Assembly: GCF_019956555.1 (NCBI RefSeq)
Contig: NZ_JAHBDQ010000003.1
Location: 124,001 to 188,000, forward strand
From: Pseudomonas sp. A-RE-19
Lineage (GTDB): Bacteria > Pseudomonadota > Gammaproteobacteria > Pseudomonadales > Pseudomonadaceae
DNA: 64,000 nucleotides
Reading direction: 5' to 3'
Shown: positions 9,707 through 20,065 of the stretch, one piece after another
Layout of the letters: every line of letters starts with the position of its first letter
How positions within the stretch are numbered: position 1 is the stretch's first letter
Notes under the pieces: generated by a model
What the model was told of the DNA's origin: nothing
Database searches by the model: none
The model's input: the letters and a program-made list of their open reading frames with translations, nothing else
Made by a program: the position numbers and the translations under genes

Positions 9707-9738
9707 AAAAAAGGCGGCCGGTTTTACGCGGGCGCCTT
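9707..9738 (-). terminator. Rho-independent terminator after fis
   Basis: On the minus strand a stem with one internal mismatch (9711-9720 with 9729-9738) is followed by a run of T residues (9707-9712 read in reverse). It ends the dusB-fis transcript and isolates purH, whose start is only 32 bp further on. Confidence 0.75.
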
Positions 9739-9756
9739 TCTGGTTTGATTGAATGC

Positions 9757-10077
9757 TTACAGCAAATCGTACTGCTTGAGTTTCTTGCGCAGGGTGCCTC
9801 GGTTCAATCCGAGCAACTCACTGGCCTTGGTCTGGTTGCCCTTGACGTAGTTCATCACGCACTCGAGCAGGGGAGCCTCGACTTCGGAGAGCACCAGGTT
9901 GTACACATCCGTGACGGCAGCGCCTTCAAGGTGGGCGAAATAATTGTGCAGCGCCTTCTCGACATTCCCGCGAAGGGTCTGACCTTCTTCGCTCGGCGTA
10001 TTGAGGTGCTGTTTCAAATTCACGTTGTCGCTCACGGGTGTTGTTCCACTCACTAAAGTCTCGGTCATCATCGTCAT
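9757..10077 (-). CDS. fis: Nucleoid protein Fis
   Basis: Fis is a dimeric DNA-bending protein that shapes the nucleoid and tunes rRNA, recombination and many other promoters. The frame runs up to 10149, but the family start is the ATG at 10077 ([17 protein letters not shown]), giving 106 residues. That ATG overlaps the dusB stop in an ATGA, so fis is translationally coupled to dusB, as in other gammaproteobacteria. The C-terminal helix-turn-helix with [20 protein letters not shown] is intact. A terminator follows directly. Confidence 0.97.
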   Translation of the reverse strand: MTMMTETLVSGTTPVSDNVNLKQHLNTPSEEGQTLRGNVEKALHNYFAHLEGAAVTDVYNLVLSEVEAPLLECVMNYVKGNQTKASELLGLNRGTLRKKLKQYDLL

Positions 10078-11084
10078 GCGGCCACCCCTTCTCCGTCCCC
10101 TGTCAGGCTCTTGTAACGTTCGGCGAAGAAGGCCCGAACGTAGGCGCATTGTGCTTCCGTATCTTCCAAACGATTGAAGTGGGCGCGGAACTCCCTGGCG
10201 CCCGGCAAGGTTGCGAGATACCAGCCCACATGCTTGCGAGCTATGCGCACGCCCATGACGTCGCCATAGAAGGCATGCAGCGCGGCCAGATGCTCAAGCA
10301 GAATACGTTCCACCTCGATCAGTTCCGGTGCCGGGAGTTTTTCGCCGGTACGCAGATAATGGTCGATCTCACGAAAAATCCATGGCTGCCCCTGGGCAGC
10401 CCGCCCTACCAACAGGCCATCGGCACCGGTCGCGTCGAGCACGTACCGGGCCTTCTCGGGCGAATCGATATCGCCGTTGGCAAAGACCGGAATCGACACG
10501 GCCTGCTTGATCGCGGCAATGGTGTCGTACTCGGCTTCACCTGTGTACAGATCGGCACGGGTGCGGCCATGCACCGCCAGCGCCGTAATGCCTGCCTGTT
10601 CGGCGATCTTCGCCACCGTCAGACCGTTCTTGTTCGCCCGGTCCCAGCCAGTGCGGATCTTCAGGGTGACCGGCACATCGACTGCGGCCACCACGGCCTG
10701 CAGGATCTCGGTCACCAATGCTTCATCCTTCAACAGTGCGGAGCCGGCGGCCTTGTTGCAGACCTTCTTTGCCGGACAGCCCATGTTGATATCAATAATC
10801 TGTGCGCCCAGTTCCACGTTGGCCCGGGCTGCATCCGCCAGCATCTGCGCGTCACCGCCGGCGATCTGTACCGAGCGGGGCTCGGGATCACCTTCGTGGA
10901 TCATGCGCATCCGCGATTTGCGGGTGTTCCACAAGCTCATGTCGCTGGTGACCATTTCCGAGACTACAAGGCCCGCGCCCAGTCGTTTGCACAGCTGACG
11001 AAAGGGCTGGTCGGTGACACCCGCCATGGGGGCGAGAATCAAGCCGTTGTGCAATGTATATGGACCGATGCGTACCGCCGACAT
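10074..11084 (-). CDS. dusB: tRNA-dihydrouridine synthase B
   Basis: DusB uses FMN and NADPH to reduce specific D-loop uridines of tRNA. The 336-residue protein carries the family motifs: the FMN-binding start [13 protein letters not shown] (about 16-28), the catalytic-cysteine segment [20 protein letters not shown] (about 100-119), and [17 protein letters not shown] (about 172-188). The ATG at 11084 has AGGGAAG just upstream. It is the first gene of the dusB-fis operon (ATGA overlap), the standard arrangement in enteric bacteria and pseudomonads. The 185-bp upstream gap is AT-rich and is the likely location of the operon promoter, which in relatives is growth-phase controlled. Confidence 0.97.
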   Translation of the reverse strand: MSAVRIGPYTLHNGLILAPMAGVTDQPFRQLCKRLGAGLVVSEMVTSDMSLWNTRKSRMRMIHEGDPEPRSVQIAGGDAQMLADAARANVELGAQIIDINMGCPAKKVCNKAAGSALLKDEALVTEILQAVVAAVDVPVTLKIRTGWDRANKNGLTVAKIAEQAGITALAVHGRTRADLYTGEAEYDTIAAIKQAVSIPVFANGDIDSPEKARYVLDATGADGLLVGRAAQGQPWIFREIDHYLRTGEKLPAPELIEVERILLEHLAALHAFYGDVMGVRIARKHVGWYLATLPGAREFRAHFNRLEDTEAQCAYVRAFFAERYKSLTGDGEGVAA

Positions 11085-11269
11085 AGGACTTCCCTGTTGT
11101 GGGGCCGGATCATGAGAGTTCGAAAAAGGGTTGGCATGATACCCGCTCTCGATGACTGGATAAAGGCTGAATTGGATAAAATCTGAACAGTTAATTCGTT
11201 ATCGCCAGCGGTTTGGTTTGAACGGTCAAAGTCAGGAAACCGCCGTCAAGCCTGTAACGCTTGAGCGTT

Positions 11270-12490
11270 TCACTCGGGGGAATGGAAGCTCAGGCTGTAA
11301 TTCACCGCTTTGGGGCCAGGATCGAGAATGTCCAGCGCGATGTGGATCGGCGTTTGCGGCGGCATTTCCGCCAGGCCCTCGAGGTCACCGTTGAGGTACT
11401 CGCCGGGCTTGAAGCGACGGCTGGCGATCAGGTGGCCGTTGAGGTCGGCAAAGCGCAGCTCCAGCAGCGGGAAGGGCTGGGAGAAGGGGGCGCGATTGTA
11501 AATGATGGCATCGACCACCAGGGCGCCGTTGAAGTCCGGGTGGCTGCGGACCACCAGATTGCTGCTTTTGACTTTCGCGATGTCGACCTTGGACGGCACT
11601 GTGCAGCCAATGTGCGGACACAGTTGCTGGAACCACGGACGGTACTGGTCCTGACGTGCCAGTTCGTCGAAGTGGTAGGCGACGTATTGGCCGATGAGGG
11701 CCGCGGCACCGAGCAGGATCAGCAGCAGCCAGAAAAAACGCCGACCCCAGGGGGAGCGACGCTTTTGCCAATCCAGTTGCAACGGGTCGTCGGTCAGGTC
11801 TTCCAGTACTTCCGCGCGCATGGCCGGTTCGTTGCGTTCGCGCCGCTTGCGCAGAGGCTCGACCGAGGGCAGGTCTTCGTCGATCTCGTCGGGGGTCGCC
11901 GACAGGCCTCCAAAAGGGATCGGGGCGTCGAGCGGGTCGTGCAGGCGCAACTGTTGCACCTCGGGTGCATCGTCCACTTCCGCGGGCTCCAGGGACAGCG
12001 AAGGTTCGGTGCGCGAGTGTCTGTTCGGCTCGATCGTCGGTTCTGGCGCAGGCGTGTCGGCCACTTTGGCGCGATCGGCGGCCGACTCACTGAAGAGGCT
12101 GTCGGACCAGGGATCTTCGTCGTGCCCGGTGGTATCGCGGCGAGCGCTGAGGCTGTCTTCGCGAGGGCGACCGAATTCCGTTGTCGGCTGGATTTCCCGC
12201 TGTTCGAGCCGGGCGAGCTCTTCGTCCAGGTCCAGGCTGTCGAGATCCATTTCGGCAGCGGTCCATTGCTTTTGGCTGATGGCTCGCTGCACGGGCGGTT
12301 CGACGGGCGCCGGTGCAACCGGTTTGACTGCTTCCTTGCCAGCCCGTTGCTCGAGTAACTGTTTGGCGGCGTTGAACACCTGCAGGCATGAGCCGCAGCG
12401 AACCACTCCGCGGGCCACGCTCAATTGAGCGTGGCTGACGCGGAAGCTGGTATGGCAATGGGGGCACTGGGTGACGAAACTGTCGGTCAT
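11270..12490 (-). CDS. Zinc-ribbon / DUF3426 membrane protein
   Basis: The function is not known. The 406-residue protein begins with an MJ0042-type zinc ribbon using paired cysteines CPHC and CGSC (residues 9-36). A long acidic, low-complexity linker (about 50-235) follows, then one transmembrane helix (WGRRFFWLLLILLGAAALIG, about 250-270) and a C-terminal DUF3426 domain. That gives a cytoplasmic metal-binding head and a periplasmic tail. It lies between prmA and dusB, as its counterpart does in P. aeruginosa, and is read in the same direction as both. The ribosome-binding site is weak. Confidence 0.85.
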   Translation of the reverse strand: MTDSFVTQCPHCHTSFRVSHAQLSVARGVVRCGSCLQVFNAAKQLLEQRAGKEAVKPVAPAPVEPPVQRAISQKQWTAAEMDLDSLDLDEELARLEQREIQPTTEFGRPREDSLSARRDTTGHDEDPWSDSLFSESAADRAKVADTPAPEPTIEPNRHSRTEPSLSLEPAEVDDAPEVQQLRLHDPLDAPIPFGGLSATPDEIDEDLPSVEPLRKRRERNEPAMRAEVLEDLTDDPLQLDWQKRRSPWGRRFFWLLLILLGAAALIGQYVAYHFDELARQDQYRPWFQQLCPHIGCTVPSKVDIAKVKSSNLVVRSHPDFNGALVVDAIIYNRAPFSQPFPLLELRFADLNGHLIASRRFKPGEYLNGDLEGLAEMPPQTPIHIALDILDPGPKAVNYSLSFHSPE

Positions 12491-12520
12491 GCGGCAATCC
12501 GGTTTATGCAGGTGCTCATT

Positions 12521-13399
12521 CTAGCGCCGACGGCCAGTAATGCGTACCCAGCCGTCGCGATTGGCAATCGGGTCCAGATCGAAGTCCTGGGCGTAGGCGG
12601 CGGCGACTTCTTCGCCTTGTTCGGCGAGGATGCCCGACAACGCCAGGCGACCGCCGGGCTTGACCAGGCTGGACAGTTGCGGCGCCAGCGAAACCAGCGG
12701 GCCGGCAAGAATGTTGGCGACCAGCACGTCAGCTTGGACCTGCGGCAGATCTTCCGGCAGATAGAGCGGGAACAGCGCTTCGGCAATGTTGTTGCGCCCG
12801 GCGTTGTCGCGCGAGGCTTCCAGCGCCTGCACATCGATATCGGTGCCAACGGCTTCTTTCGCGCCGAGCAGCAGGGCGGCAATCGCCAGAATCCCCGAGC
12901 CGCAGCCGAAGTCCAGCACGTTGCAACCTTTCAGGTCCTGGCCGTCGAGCCATTCCAGGCACAGCGCGGTGGTCGGGTGAGTGCCGGTGCCGAACGCCAG
13001 GCCCGGGTCCAGCAGCAGGTTCACCGCATCTGGCTCCGGCGCGGCGTGCCAGCTTGGGACGATCCACAGGCGCTGACCGAAACGCATGGGCTGGAAACCG
13101 TCCATCCAGCTGCGTTCCCAGTCCTGGTCTTCGATGACTTCGCTGTGATGCTCGGGCAGCGGGCTGCCGGTCAGCAACTCGAGGTGGGCCAGTACGCTGG
13201 CGGCTTCGGTGCCACCTTCGAACAGGGCCAGCAGGTGAGTGTGCGACCACAGCGGGGTGGTATTGAGTTCCGGCTCGAAGATCGGCTGATCTTCGGCGTC
13301 CATGAAGGTCACCGATACGGCGCCCACTTCAAGGAAAGCGTCTTCGTAGGTTTCGGCTTGTTCTGGGCTGATGGCGAGACGGACTTGCAGCCAAGGCAT
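12521..13399 (-). CDS. prmA: Ribosomal protein L11 methyltransferase
   Basis: PrmA trimethylates amino groups of ribosomal protein L11 using S-adenosylmethionine. The reading frame extends upstream to 13630, but the family N-terminus [10 protein letters not shown] starts at the ATG at 13399, giving 292 residues; the extra frame runs through REP-like and terminator sequence and is not coding. The N-terminal substrate-recognition domain is followed by the methyltransferase core with [14 protein letters not shown], then [15 protein letters not shown]. Conserved NPPY is replaced by VANILAGPL, as is usual in PrmA. It is 30 bp upstream of the DUF3426 gene on the same strand, probably one transcript. 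Confidence 0.97.
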   Translation of the reverse strand: MPWLQVRLAISPEQAETYEDAFLEVGAVSVTFMDAEDQPIFEPELNTTPLWSHTHLLALFEGGTEAASVLAHLELLTGSPLPEHHSEVIEDQDWERSWMDGFQPMRFGQRLWIVPSWHAAPEPDAVNLLLDPGLAFGTGTHPTTALCLEWLDGQDLKGCNVLDFGCGSGILAIAALLLGAKEAVGTDIDVQALEASRDNAGRNNIAEALFPLYLPEDLPQVQADVLVANILAGPLVSLAPQLSSLVKPGGRLALSGILAEQGEEVAAAYAQDFDLDPIANRDGWVRITGRRR

Positions 13400-13510
13400 G
13401 GCGGGCACCTTTGAAAAGTATAGATTGCAGCCTAGCGGGCTGCGAGAAGCGCGCAAGTTTACGCGAGCGCGAGGCAGAAGACGACAAGGCCGATACGTGC
13501 ATGCTCTTTG

Positions 13511-13540
13511 TAGGGGTGGGGCTTGCCCGCGAAGGGGGGG
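13511..13540 (+). repeat. Single degenerate REP (gaggcttgcccgcgaagg family)
   Basis: A sequence resembling the GTAGGAGCGAGGCTTGCCCGCGAAGG element, with several changes, lies in the 225-bp gap between accC and prmA. No inverted partner was found, so this is probably a decaying solo REP. Confidence 0.6.
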
Positions 13541-13617
13541 GCGCATTGGTCCTTCTGATACATCGCGGCGTCTGGTTCGCGGAACAGGCCTCGCTCCTGC
13601 AAGGGCCGAAGCAATCT

Positions 13618-13654
13618 CCAGAAACAACAAAGCCGCTCGAAAGCGGCTTTGTTG
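13618..13654 (-). terminator. Rho-independent terminator of the aroQ-accBC operon
   Basis: A perfect 13-bp stem (13625-13637 with 13642-13654, loop CGAA) lies 15 bp after the accC stop. Read on the minus strand, the stem ends in TTTGTTG followed by TTTCT, adequate for factor-independent termination. Confidence 0.8.
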
Positions 13655-13668
13655 GTATGGATCACTGC

Positions 13669-15027
13669 TTAGTGCTTTTCGGCAGCCAGCTTGTGTTCCA
13701 GGTAGTGAATGTTGACTCCGCCTTCGCAGAAGCCAGCATCACGGACCAGATCGCGGTGCAGCGGGATGTTGGTTTTGATCCCGTCGACAACGATTTCATC
13801 CAGCGCATTGCGCATGCGCGCCATGGCTTCGTCACGGGTTGCGCCGTAGGTGATCAGCTTGCCGATCAACGAATCGTAGTTCGGCGGAACGGCATAGCCA
13901 CTGTACAGGTGCGAATCGACGCGAACGCCGTTGCCGCCTGGAGCGTGGAAATGCTTGACCGTGCCAGGGCTTGGCATGAAGGTTTTCGGGTCTTCGGCGT
14001 TGATCCGGCATTCCAGCGCGTGACCGCGGATGACGACGTCATCCTGGGTGTACGACAACTTGTTGCCAGCGGCGATGCTGAGCATCTCCTTGACGATGTC
14101 GATGCCGGTGACCATTTCCGAAACCGGGTGCTCTACCTGGACACGAGTATTCATCTCGATGAAGTAGAAGTGGCCGTTTTCGTACAGGAACTCGAAGGTG
14201 CCAGCGCCACGATAGCCAATGTCGATACACGCCCTGACACAGCGTGCGAGGACTTCCTCGCGCGCGTTCTCGTCGATGCCCGGTGCCGGCGCTTCTTCGA
14301 GAACCTTCTGGTGACGACGTTGCAGCGAGCAATCGCGGTCACCCAGATGGATCGCGTGACCCTGGCCGTCGGAAAGCACCTGAACTTCCACGTGACGTGG
14401 GTTGGTCAGGAATTTTTCCAGGTAGACCATCGGGTTGCCGAACGCTGCGCCCGCTTCGGAGCGGGTCAGTTTCGCCGAAGAGATCAGGTCTTCTTCCTTG
14501 TGCACGACGCGCATGCCGCGACCACCACCGCCGCCAGCGGCTTTGATGATCACCGGATAACCGACTTCGCGACCGATGCGCAGAGCGGTTTCTTCGTCTT
14601 CAGGCAGTGGGCCGTCGGAACCCGGAACGGTTGGAACACCCGCAGCGATCATGGCGTGCTTGGCCGATACCTTGTCGCCCATCAGGCGGATGGTCTCGGC
14701 TTTCGGGCCAATGAACGCGAAGCCGGAGTTCTCGACCTGTTCGGCAAAGTCGGCGTTTTCCGCAAGGAAACCGTAGCCTGGGTGAATGGCGGTAGCGCCG
14801 GTCACTTCAGCGGCGGCGATGATGGCCGGAATGTGCAGGTAAGAGTGCGCGGCCGAGGCCGGACCGATGCAGACGGATTCGTCTGCCAGGCCCAGGTGCA
14901 TCAGCTCTTTGTCGGCCTTGGAGTAAACGGCGACAGTCTTGATGCCCATCTCTTTGCAAGCGCGCAGAATCCGCAGGGCGATCTCACCGCGGTTGGCGAT
15001 CAGAACTTTTTCCAACTTCGCAGTCAT
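13669..15027 (-). CDS. accC: Biotin carboxylase subunit of acetyl-CoA carboxylase
   Basis: AccC carboxylates the biotin on AccB using ATP and bicarbonate, the first half-reaction of malonyl-CoA formation. I start it at the ATG at 15027 ([20 protein letters not shown]), with GGAG 8 bases upstream, rather than the longer frame at 15048 that would overlap accB; this gives 452 residues. The ATP-grasp glycine loop [11 protein letters not shown] (about 160-170), the catalytic [14 protein letters not shown], and RINAEDP are intact. It follows accB in the standard aroQ-accB-accC operon. Confidence 0.98.
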   Translation of the reverse strand: MTAKLEKVLIANRGEIALRILRACKEMGIKTVAVYSKADKELMHLGLADESVCIGPASAAHSYLHIPAIIAAAEVTGATAIHPGYGFLAENADFAEQVENSGFAFIGPKAETIRLMGDKVSAKHAMIAAGVPTVPGSDGPLPEDEETALRIGREVGYPVIIKAAGGGGGRGMRVVHKEEDLISSAKLTRSEAGAAFGNPMVYLEKFLTNPRHVEVQVLSDGQGHAIHLGDRDCSLQRRHQKVLEEAPAPGIDENAREEVLARCVRACIDIGYRGAGTFEFLYENGHFYFIEMNTRVQVEHPVSEMVTGIDIVKEMLSIAAGNKLSYTQDDVVIRGHALECRINAEDPKTFMPSPGTVKHFHAPGGNGVRVDSHLYSGYAVPPNYDSLIGKLITYGATRDEAMARMRNALDEIVVDGIKTNIPLHRDLVRDAGFCEGGVNIHYLEHKLAAEKH

Positions 15028-15044
15028 CAAAGTTTCTCCGCGGT

Positions 15045-15506
15045 TCAAGCGATGGTGAACAGCGGTTGGTCGTACTCAACCGGCTGGCCGTCTTCGACGA
15101 GGATGGATTCGATCACACCGCTGCTTTCAGCTTCGATGTGGTTCATCATCTTCATGGCTTCGACGATGCACAGAGTGTCGCCTTTCTTCACGGTCTGGCC
15201 GACTTCAACGAAGGACGGCGAGGACGGCGAAGATTTGCGATAGAACGTGCCGACCATTGGCGAACGGGCAACGTTGCCGTTCAGCACAGGCGCAGCCGGA
15301 GCGGCGGGAGCAGCGGCCGCAACCGGAGCGGCAGCGACAGGCGCAGGCGCCGGAGCATGCATCGGGGCGGGAGCGTAGTACTGCTGAGCCGGCGTCTTGC
15401 TGTGACGGCTGATGCGTACGGACTCTTCGCCTTCCTTGATCTCGAGTTCGTCGATACCGGACTCTTCCAGCAATTCGATCAGTTTCTTAACTTTACGGAT
15501 ATCCAT
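15045..15506 (-). CDS. accB: Biotin carboxyl carrier protein of acetyl-CoA carboxylase
   Basis: AccB carries the biotin that shuttles carboxyl groups between AccC and the AccAD transferase. The 153-residue protein has an N-terminal helical segment (1-40), an Ala/Pro-rich flexible linker (about 43-76), and a biotinyl domain with the thumb segment and the biotin-acceptor lysine in EAMKMMN (about residue 119). It ends 18 bp before the accC start and starts 48 bp after aroQ. Translation probably depends on the operon transcript from upstream of aroQ. Confidence 0.98.
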   Translation of the reverse strand: MDIRKVKKLIELLEESGIDELEIKEGEESVRISRHSKTPAQQYYAPAPMHAPAPAPVAAAPVAAAAPAAPAAPVLNGNVARSPMVGTFYRKSSPSSPSFVEVGQTVKKGDTLCIVEAMKMMNHIEAESSGVIESILVEDGQPVEYDQPLFTIA

Positions 15507-15554
15507 GAATCATCAACTCCCAAGGGTCGGTCAGGGGCGTTTAACGCTTGTTGT

Positions 15555-16007
15555 TCAAGCCGTTGCCTGTCTTTCAAGCTGCTCTAGTGCGGCCTCCAGG
15601 GCCAGTCGATAACCGCTGGCGCCAAGGCCGCAGATCACTCCCACCGCAACATCGGAGAAGTAAGAGTGATGGCGGAAAGGTTCGCGTTTGTGCACGTTAG
15701 ACAAATGCACTTCGATGAATGGGATGCTCACCGCCAGCAACGCGTCACGTAATGCGACACTTGTATGCGTAAAAGCTGCTGGATTGATCAGAATGAAGTC
15801 CACACCTTCGCTGTTCGCTGCGTGGATGCGGTCGATCAATTCGTACTCGGCGTTACTTTGCAGGTAAAGCAAATGGTGGCCGGCATTGCGCGCCCGCTGT
15901 TCCAGATCCTGGTTGATTTGCGCCAGGGTCGTCGCACCATAGACGCCCGGTTCGCGGGTGCCGAGCAGGTTCAGGTTGGGGCCATGTAAAACCAATAGGG
16001 TCGCCAT
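15555..16007 (-). CDS. aroQ: Type II 3-dehydroquinate dehydratase
   Basis: AroQ converts 3-dehydroquinate to 3-dehydroshikimate in the shikimate pathway, acting as a dodecamer. The 150-residue sequence shows the whole type II signature: [16 protein letters not shown] with the catalytic Tyr and Arg near the N-terminus, [16 protein letters not shown] in the middle, and [17 protein letters not shown] with the catalytic histidine. It is the first gene of the aroQ-accB-accC operon. The start has an AGGAG-like site (AAAGGAGCAGCAG) upstream. Confidence 0.98.
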   Translation of the reverse strand: MATLLVLHGPNLNLLGTREPGVYGATTLAQINQDLEQRARNAGHHLLYLQSNAEYELIDRIHAANSEGVDFILINPAAFTHTSVALRDALLAVSIPFIEVHLSNVHKREPFRHHSYFSDVAVGVICGLGASGYRLALEAALEQLERQATA

Positions 16008-16051
16008 CTGCTGCTCCTTTGTGATCTGTGTGCAATTGTCAGAACCCGGAG

Positions 16052-16081
16052 ACTATGCCGCAAAGCCTTTGTGACTGTCCA
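16052..16081 (-). promoter_or_regulatory. Candidate sigma-70 promoter for aroQ-accBC
   Basis: On the minus strand TGGACA (16081-16076) and CATAGT (16057-16052) are separated by 18 bases, about 45 bp upstream of the aroQ start. The match is reasonable but read by eye only. Confidence 0.4.
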
Positions 16082-16139
16082 GTTCTATGCAATAGCCAGC
16101 ACGATGGCCGATGTTTGCGCGAAATATATGACCGGGTGA

Positions 16140-17879
16140 TTAAATCCGGTCATTTGCTTTCGCAACGCGTTCGGCGAAGTTCGTCGCGTTGATCTCACCG
16201 ATCACCCGCACATCGACACGTTCGACGCCATCCTTGCCGAAAAACATCAGCGCCGGAGGGCCGAATAGCTTGTAGCGGTCGAGCAGGGCGCGTTGTTCGG
16301 TGTTGCTGGCGGTGATGTCGAAACGGACCAGTCGATAGCCTTTGAGGCTTTCGATGACCTTGGCATCGTTGAGCACGTCGTGTTCGATGACTTTGCAGCT
16401 GATACACCAATCGGCGTACCAGTCGAGTAGCAGCGGCGTGCCGGAGGATTTGGCTTCGGTGAGGACGCGATCCAGTTCGGCTGGCGTGGTGATGGTTTGC
16501 CAATTGCCAGTGATTTGCGGTTGATCGTTGCCCGCGACAATGCGCGGTTGGCCGATGGGGTTGAACGGATCGGTCTGGCCACTGAACGCGCCATACCAGC
16601 AGGCCAGGGCATAAAACAGCAGGAGTATTCCCAGCAATTGACCCAGGCGTTTTCTCGGCGGTTTATAGACGAATTCCAGCGCGCCCATGAACAACCCGAC
16701 ACCACCGGCGAGCAGGCCGATCAGCAGCAAGGTGATCTGGCCCGGCAAGACCCGGCTGAGCAAACCGATCGCCAGCCCCAGCAGCAGCACACCAATCGCG
16801 TTCTTCACGTAGATCATCCACGGTCCGCTTTTCGGCAGCCAGGCCGCGCCGCCGGTCGCCACCAGCAACAGTGGGGCACCCATGCCCAGGCCGAGCATGA
16901 ACAATTTCAATCCGCCACCCAGCGCATCGCCGCTGGCGCTGATGTACAGCAGCGCGCCGGCCAGAGGGGCCGATACACAAGGCGAAACCAGCAGGCTCGA
17001 CACCACGCCCAGCACCGCCGCGCCCCACAATGAACCGCCTTCGGTACGGCCAGCGATGCGGTCCAGACGGCTGCGCAGGGCATAGGGCAGTTTCAGTTCG
17101 AATACGCCAAACATGGCGAGGGCAAACACCGCGAAAAATAGTGCGAACGGCACCAGCACCCAGGCTGACTGCAAGCGCGCCTGAAGATTGAGCTGCGCGC
17201 CGAACATGCCCATCAAGGCACCCAGCACGGCGAAACAGGCGGCCATCGGCAGCACATAAGCCAGGGACAGATTGAAACCGCGTAAACCACCGATTTGCCC
17301 GCGCAGGACCACGCCGGAGAGGATCGGCAGCATTGGCAATACGCACGGAGTGAACGTCAGGCCGAGACCTGCGAGGAAAAACAGCGCCAGTTCGCGCCAG
17401 CCCCAGGCTGTGGTCGCGCCGCCACTGCCATCAATGCTCAGGCGCTCGGTCTCGGGCGGGTAACACAGGCCTTTGTCGGCGCAGCCCTGATAGGTCACGG
17501 CCAGGGTAAAGGCGCGGGAATCGGTGCGCGGCAGTTCTACATCGAGAATCCCGTGGTAAACCTCGACATCGCCGAAGTACTCATCGTGTTTCTGTTCGCC
17601 CTTGGGCAGTTGCGCAGCGCCGAGGCCAATGTCGGCCGGGTCGGCGCGAAACTGGAAGCGATGGCGGTAGAGGTAATAACCCTCGGTGGCGACGAAGCGC
17701 AGCTTGATCGATTGCGGCGTGCTTTCTACCAGGCTCAACTGAAAGGCTTCGCGCACCGGCAGAAAGTCGGCGCTGTTATTGATCGAACCCAGGGTGGAAC
17801 TGGGCCGACTGTCCAGCAACCCGGCGGCGGAGGCCGGCAGGGCGAGCACTAAAAACAGCAGGCAGAGCAAACGGCGCAT
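16140..17879 (-). CDS. dsbD: Thiol:disulfide interchange protein DsbD
   Basis: DsbD moves electrons from cytoplasmic thioredoxin across the inner membrane to periplasmic thiol proteins. From the ATG at 17879 (signal peptide MRRLLCLLFLVLALPASAA) it is 579 residues. The N-terminal DsbD-alpha domain has its cysteine pair in GCADKGLCYPP. The eight-helix beta domain has TFTPCVLPMLP and LLVSPCVSAPL cysteines. The C-terminal thioredoxin-like domain has WYADWCISCK. All three redox pairs are therefore present. A longer frame from 17909 is less likely because it displaces the signal peptide. The gene corresponds to dipZ next to aroQ in P. aeruginosa. Confidence 0.96.
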   Translation of the reverse strand: MRRLLCLLFLVLALPASAAGLLDSRPSSTLGSINNSADFLPVREAFQLSLVESTPQSIKLRFVATEGYYLYRHRFQFRADPADIGLGAAQLPKGEQKHDEYFGDVEVYHGILDVELPRTDSRAFTLAVTYQGCADKGLCYPPETERLSIDGSGGATTAWGWRELALFFLAGLGLTFTPCVLPMLPILSGVVLRGQIGGLRGFNLSLAYVLPMAACFAVLGALMGMFGAQLNLQARLQSAWVLVPFALFFAVFALAMFGVFELKLPYALRSRLDRIAGRTEGGSLWGAAVLGVVSSLLVSPCVSAPLAGALLYISASGDALGGGLKLFMLGLGMGAPLLLVATGGAAWLPKSGPWMIYVKNAIGVLLLGLAIGLLSRVLPGQITLLLIGLLAGGVGLFMGALEFVYKPPRKRLGQLLGILLLFYALACWYGAFSGQTDPFNPIGQPRIVAGNDQPQITGNWQTITTPAELDRVLTEAKSSGTPLLLDWYADWCISCKVIEHDVLNDAKVIESLKGYRLVRFDITASNTEQRALLDRYKLFGPPALMFFGKDGVERVDVRVIGEINATNFAERVAKANDRI

Positions 17880-17941
17880 GACAATCTCGCGAATCGAAAG
17901 TGTGGGCATGATAGCTGAGAGTGCATTACAACGCCGACCGG

Positions 17942-18050
17942 TGTAGGAGCTGCCGAAGGCTGCGATCTTTTGATCTTGATCTTTGGCGGTGTGTCATGCG
18001 CCACCATCAAAAGCAAGATCAAAAGATCGCAGCCTTCGGCAGCTCCTACA
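17942..18050. repeat. REPIN, gctgcgatcttttgat family
   Basis: Two inverted REP copies (17942-17976 and about 18017-18050) share the head TGTAGGAGCTGCCGAAGG and pair almost completely. The element lies between the stop of the chemoreceptor gene and the start of dsbD on the same strand. Confidence 0.92.
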
Positions 18051-18067
18051 GGGGGATGGGCGGTTTG

Positions 18068-20014
18068 TCAGACGCGGAAGGCCTGAACGGCTGTATGCAG
18101 TCGTCCACCCAACACCAACAAATTCTCCCCTTGCTCTCGCCCCTCGCCGATGCGCAGCAAGTTATCCCCACCCAATTGATGAATCCGCTCACTGTGATCG
18201 CGGATTTCGCTGACAGCGCCGCTCTGCTGGGCAGTGACATCGGCGATGCGCACGGCGGTGTCGGAAATGGTCTGAATCGCCCCGACGATTTTATCCAGCG
18301 CCCCGTCGGCGGCCTGGGCCTGATTGGCCGTGGCTTCGGCGTGTTCGACCTGAGCGCGCATGCCTTCGACCGATTGTCGTGCGGCGGTTTGCAGGCCGGC
18401 GATCAGTGTCTGGATCTCGGCCGTGGCCCCGGCGGTGCGTTGCGCCAGTGACCGAACCTCTTCGGCCACCACCGCGAAACCCCGACCCATTTCCCCGGCG
18501 CGGGCCGCTTCGATGGCGGCGTTCAGGGCCAGCAGATTGGTCTGGTCGGCAATCGAGCGAATCACCGTCAGCACACCGCCAATGGTCGCCGACTCTTCGG
18601 CCAGATGTTCGATCATCTGCGCGTTGCCTTGCACTTCACCCACCAGCGCATGCAGCCCGGTGAGGCTCAGGCCGATCACTTTCTGGCCGTGTTCCACTGC
18701 AAGTCCTGCGTGACGACTGGCATCGGCAGCCTGGCTGGCGTCACCGGCGACTTGTTGAATCGTGGCTTCAAGCTCACCGAGAGAATCGCGGATCAGAGCC
18801 GTGTCGCCGGCCTGATGCTCGGCGCCGCTGTGCAGGTCATTACTCAATTCGGCCAGGGTCCGACTGCTGCCGGCGACCTGCTCGGCGTTGAGGCGAATGG
18901 TCCCGACCAGGTCGACCAGATAGGCGCGCAGGCGGTTGAGCGAAGCTTGAATGTCGTGCAACTCGCGGTTGGTCGCGCCCAGTTGAATGTCGCGACTGAA
19001 GTCACCCTCGGCCCAGGTCGACAGCGCAGGCGCCAGATTGGTCAGGGTTCGGGCCAGACGCCGCTGCAAGGTATCGATCAGCAATGCGATCAACAGGATC
19101 AGCCCGATCATCACCCCTTGCATCAGCCGCACTTCGCTCTGGATCTGTCCGTGCTGGGCGCGCACCACCGGTTCCAGCCCGGCGATGGCCTGCTGCACGG
19201 CGGTGATTTTCAAGTGCGTCGCGGCGCTGAGGTCGGCGCGTTTCCGGATCTGGTCGCGAGTGCGCGCCAGTTCAGCCGGGTAGCGGGTGAGCAGGCTGTT
19301 GAGCTCACGCTTGAGGCCGACACCGGCATCTTCGGCGACGGCTTTTTCTGTGCTGTCCAAACCCATCATCGCGGCGAAATCATCGGTGCTCGATTCACTG
19401 CGGGTGGTCACGCCCAGCAGCGGCAAGGCATCCAATTGTTCAGCCTGAACACGGATGCTGGCGACTTCGCGCTCAACATCGGCGGCCAGTTCGCTGCGCC
19501 CGCTGCTGACCAGTTTGTCCCGGGCCAGGGACAGTTTGCCCAAGTGCCGGGAGGCAACGAGCAAGGGCGTCAGGTACGCCGCGTTGCCGCTGGCGTATTG
19601 GCTGAGCTGATCGAGGCTGGCACCGAGTTCGCGTTCGGCTTGCAGCAACAGGGCCTGCGGATCACCGGCGAGTTTGCCGGCGGCCAAAAGGTCCGTCTTG
19701 CTGAACGCTTCAAGGCTCGACAGGCTGGGGCGCAAGGTGTCGGCCAGGGCGGGCGGCAACTCGCCGAGTTCCTTTTGCAAGCTGTCGATGGCCTGGCTGG
19801 CGTTGCTCAGGCGCAGGGCATCGCCACTGGCCAGGTAATCTTCGACGTTGCGCGCCACTTCATTTTGAAACTGCTGAGACAGGCCCAGATAACGCTCCAT
19901 CAATTGATAAGGGCGTTCCAGGGCTTTTTGCGACCACCAAAGCGTGGCGCCAAGGGCTACGCACACGGCGACCAGAAGGAGGGTATTGAGATTGGTCAAC
20001 AGCTTCAGGCGCAT
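18068..20014 (-). CDS. Methyl-accepting chemotaxis protein, CtpL-like
   Basis: A membrane chemoreceptor of 648 residues. It has an N-terminal transmembrane helix (about 7-28), a periplasmic, almost wholly helical ligand domain (about 30-285), a second membrane helix ([16 protein letters not shown], about 300-316), a HAMP region, and a cytoplasmic signalling domain with the hairpin tip [20 protein letters not shown]. No C-terminal CheR pentapeptide is seen. Its place between dsbD and gcbA is that of P. aeruginosa ctpL, a receptor for phosphate taxis at low phosphate. The ligand is inferred only from synteny and is not shown by the sequence. Confidence 0.9.
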   Translation of the reverse strand: MRLKLLTNLNTLLLVAVCVALGATLWWSQKALERPYQLMERYLGLSQQFQNEVARNVEDYLASGDALRLSNASQAIDSLQKELGELPPALADTLRPSLSSLEAFSKTDLLAAGKLAGDPQALLLQAERELGASLDQLSQYASGNAAYLTPLLVASRHLGKLSLARDKLVSSGRSELAADVEREVASIRVQAEQLDALPLLGVTTRSESSTDDFAAMMGLDSTEKAVAEDAGVGLKRELNSLLTRYPAELARTRDQIRKRADLSAATHLKITAVQQAIAGLEPVVRAQHGQIQSEVRLMQGVMIGLILLIALLIDTLQRRLARTLTNLAPALSTWAEGDFSRDIQLGATNRELHDIQASLNRLRAYLVDLVGTIRLNAEQVAGSSRTLAELSNDLHSGAEHQAGDTALIRDSLGELEATIQQVAGDASQAADASRHAGLAVEHGQKVIGLSLTGLHALVGEVQGNAQMIEHLAEESATIGGVLTVIRSIADQTNLLALNAAIEAARAGEMGRGFAVVAEEVRSLAQRTAGATAEIQTLIAGLQTAARQSVEGMRAQVEHAEATANQAQAADGALDKIVGAIQTISDTAVRIADVTAQQSGAVSEIRDHSERIHQLGGDNLLRIGEGREQGENLLVLGGRLHTAVQAFRV

Positions 20015-20065
20015 CGTGGTCTACCAACGGAAGAATGGTAAGCGCCTGAATTTATTGCGTTTCTA

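Noticed and set aside
13400..13630. An N-terminal extension of prmA of 77 residues
   Set aside because: It reads through a REP-like element and into the accC terminator; the family start is at 13399.
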